Shown in pieces: positions 14,947 through 15,167 of a DNA stretch of 15,167 nt. Made by a program: the position numbers and the translations under genes. The DNA lies in contig CAZQJX010000057.1 of assembly GCA_964592965.1 (NCBI GenBank), positions 1-15,167 on the forward strand. Direction: 5' to 3'. A model generated the notes under the pieces. It saw only the letters and a list, made by a program, of their open reading frames with translations. It made no database searches and was not told the DNA's origin. This DNA is from CAZKMM01 sp964592965. Its GTDB lineage: Bacteria; RBG-13-61-14; DRUE01. How positions within the stretch are numbered: the first letter of the stretch is position 1; every line of letters begins with the position of its first letter.

Positions 14947-15165
14947 TTATTTCTCCTGCAACCTCTTCCAAGTAATTTGCTCCAAAAAGCTTCCCTCTAC
15001 CTCAGATTCCATTTCCAGAAACATCTTCCAGGGAACCGTGAAGGTGAGAATATCCTTTCCGAGAATTTTACGAACATTAAGCCGAGCGGTAAGGTCTGTG
15101 AGTCCCACTACCGCATAAGGCTCCTCTGCCTCACCCGCCTGATAAGCAAAAATCCCAATCTGCTG
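14947..15165 (-). CDS. DUF169-like protein, C-terminal part only
   Basis: The last 72 residues of a gene that enters from the right edge and ends with TAA at 14949-14947. Readable parts are IGIFAYQAGEAEEPYAVVG, then LTDLTARLNVRKILG, then ILTFTVPWKMFLEMESEVEG, ending in SFLEQITWKRLQEK. The pattern of a D-x-x-A-R segment followed by a beta strand ending in TVPW and a helix resembles the C-terminal part of DUF169 proteins, which are common in anaerobes and of unknown function. I make this link from memory and hold it loosely. It faces the remnant above, the two stops being three bases apart. No start, binding site or upstream context is visible. Confidence 0.6.
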   Translation of the reverse strand, partial: QQIGIFAYQAGEAEEPYAVVGLTDLTARLNVRKILGKDILTFTVPWKMFLEMESEVEGSFLEQITWKRLQEK

Positions 15166-15167
15166 AC

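Noticed and set aside
14885..15118. 77-codon forward open frame
   Set aside because: It lies opposite the DUF169-like C-terminal frame and the remnant, and its translation looks low-complexity and antisense.

Overview
The window reads as a Gram-negative bacterial chromosome of middling GC with one clearly AT-rich insert. It carries a very large multi-sensor histidine kinase, a tandem PilZ protein of the type common in myxobacteria and other former deltaproteobacteria, lipid-linked sugar enzymes, a likely lipoprotein and a secreted PAP2 phosphatase. I would guess Desulfobacterota, Myxococcota or a related lineage, but nothing here fixes the taxon. No RNA gene, CRISPR array or transposase was seen.

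Layout. 1-4489 (+): the 3' part of a PAS/GAF histidine kinase that runs off the left edge, followed immediately by a polytopic GT39-type glycosyltransferase. 4498-6759 (+): a well-formed sigma70-type promoter, then a two-gene operon in which a tandem PilZ protein (two intact c-di-GMP binding motifs) overlaps by ATGA with an Hsp70 that has the ATPase and substrate-binding beta domains but no helical lid. 6769-9041 (+): an AT-rich two-gene cassette of a DNA methyltransferase and a probable restriction endonuclease, packed between host-like genes and lacking visible Shine-Dalgarno sites. 9059-10884 (+): a secreted PAP2 phosphatase and a creatininase-family hydrolase, both with strong ribosome binding sites. 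10981-11553 (-): a coiled-coil probable lipoprotein. 11663-14734: a surface-polysaccharide module made of a GT4 glycosyltransferase (+), then, convergent to it, a formyltransferase-fold enzyme and a NodB-type polysaccharide deacetylase (-). 14735-15167: intergenic DNA with a probable gene remnant (+) and the C-terminal end of a DUF169-like protein (-) leaving the right edge.

How they may fit together. The PilZ-Hsp70 pair suggests a chaperone whose synthesis, and possibly activity, is tied to cyclic di-GMP. The methylase and endonuclease look like a horizontally acquired type II restriction-modification system dropped directly after the Hsp70 stop codon. The GT39, GT4, formyltransferase and deacetylase genes point to assembly and modification of cell-surface glycans. 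Two of these genes have promoter -10 elements so close to their start codons that leaderless transcripts are likely.

No stretch longer than 300 bases is without a gene. The largest gaps are 14735-14946, 11554-11662 and 10885-10980, and each is described below.
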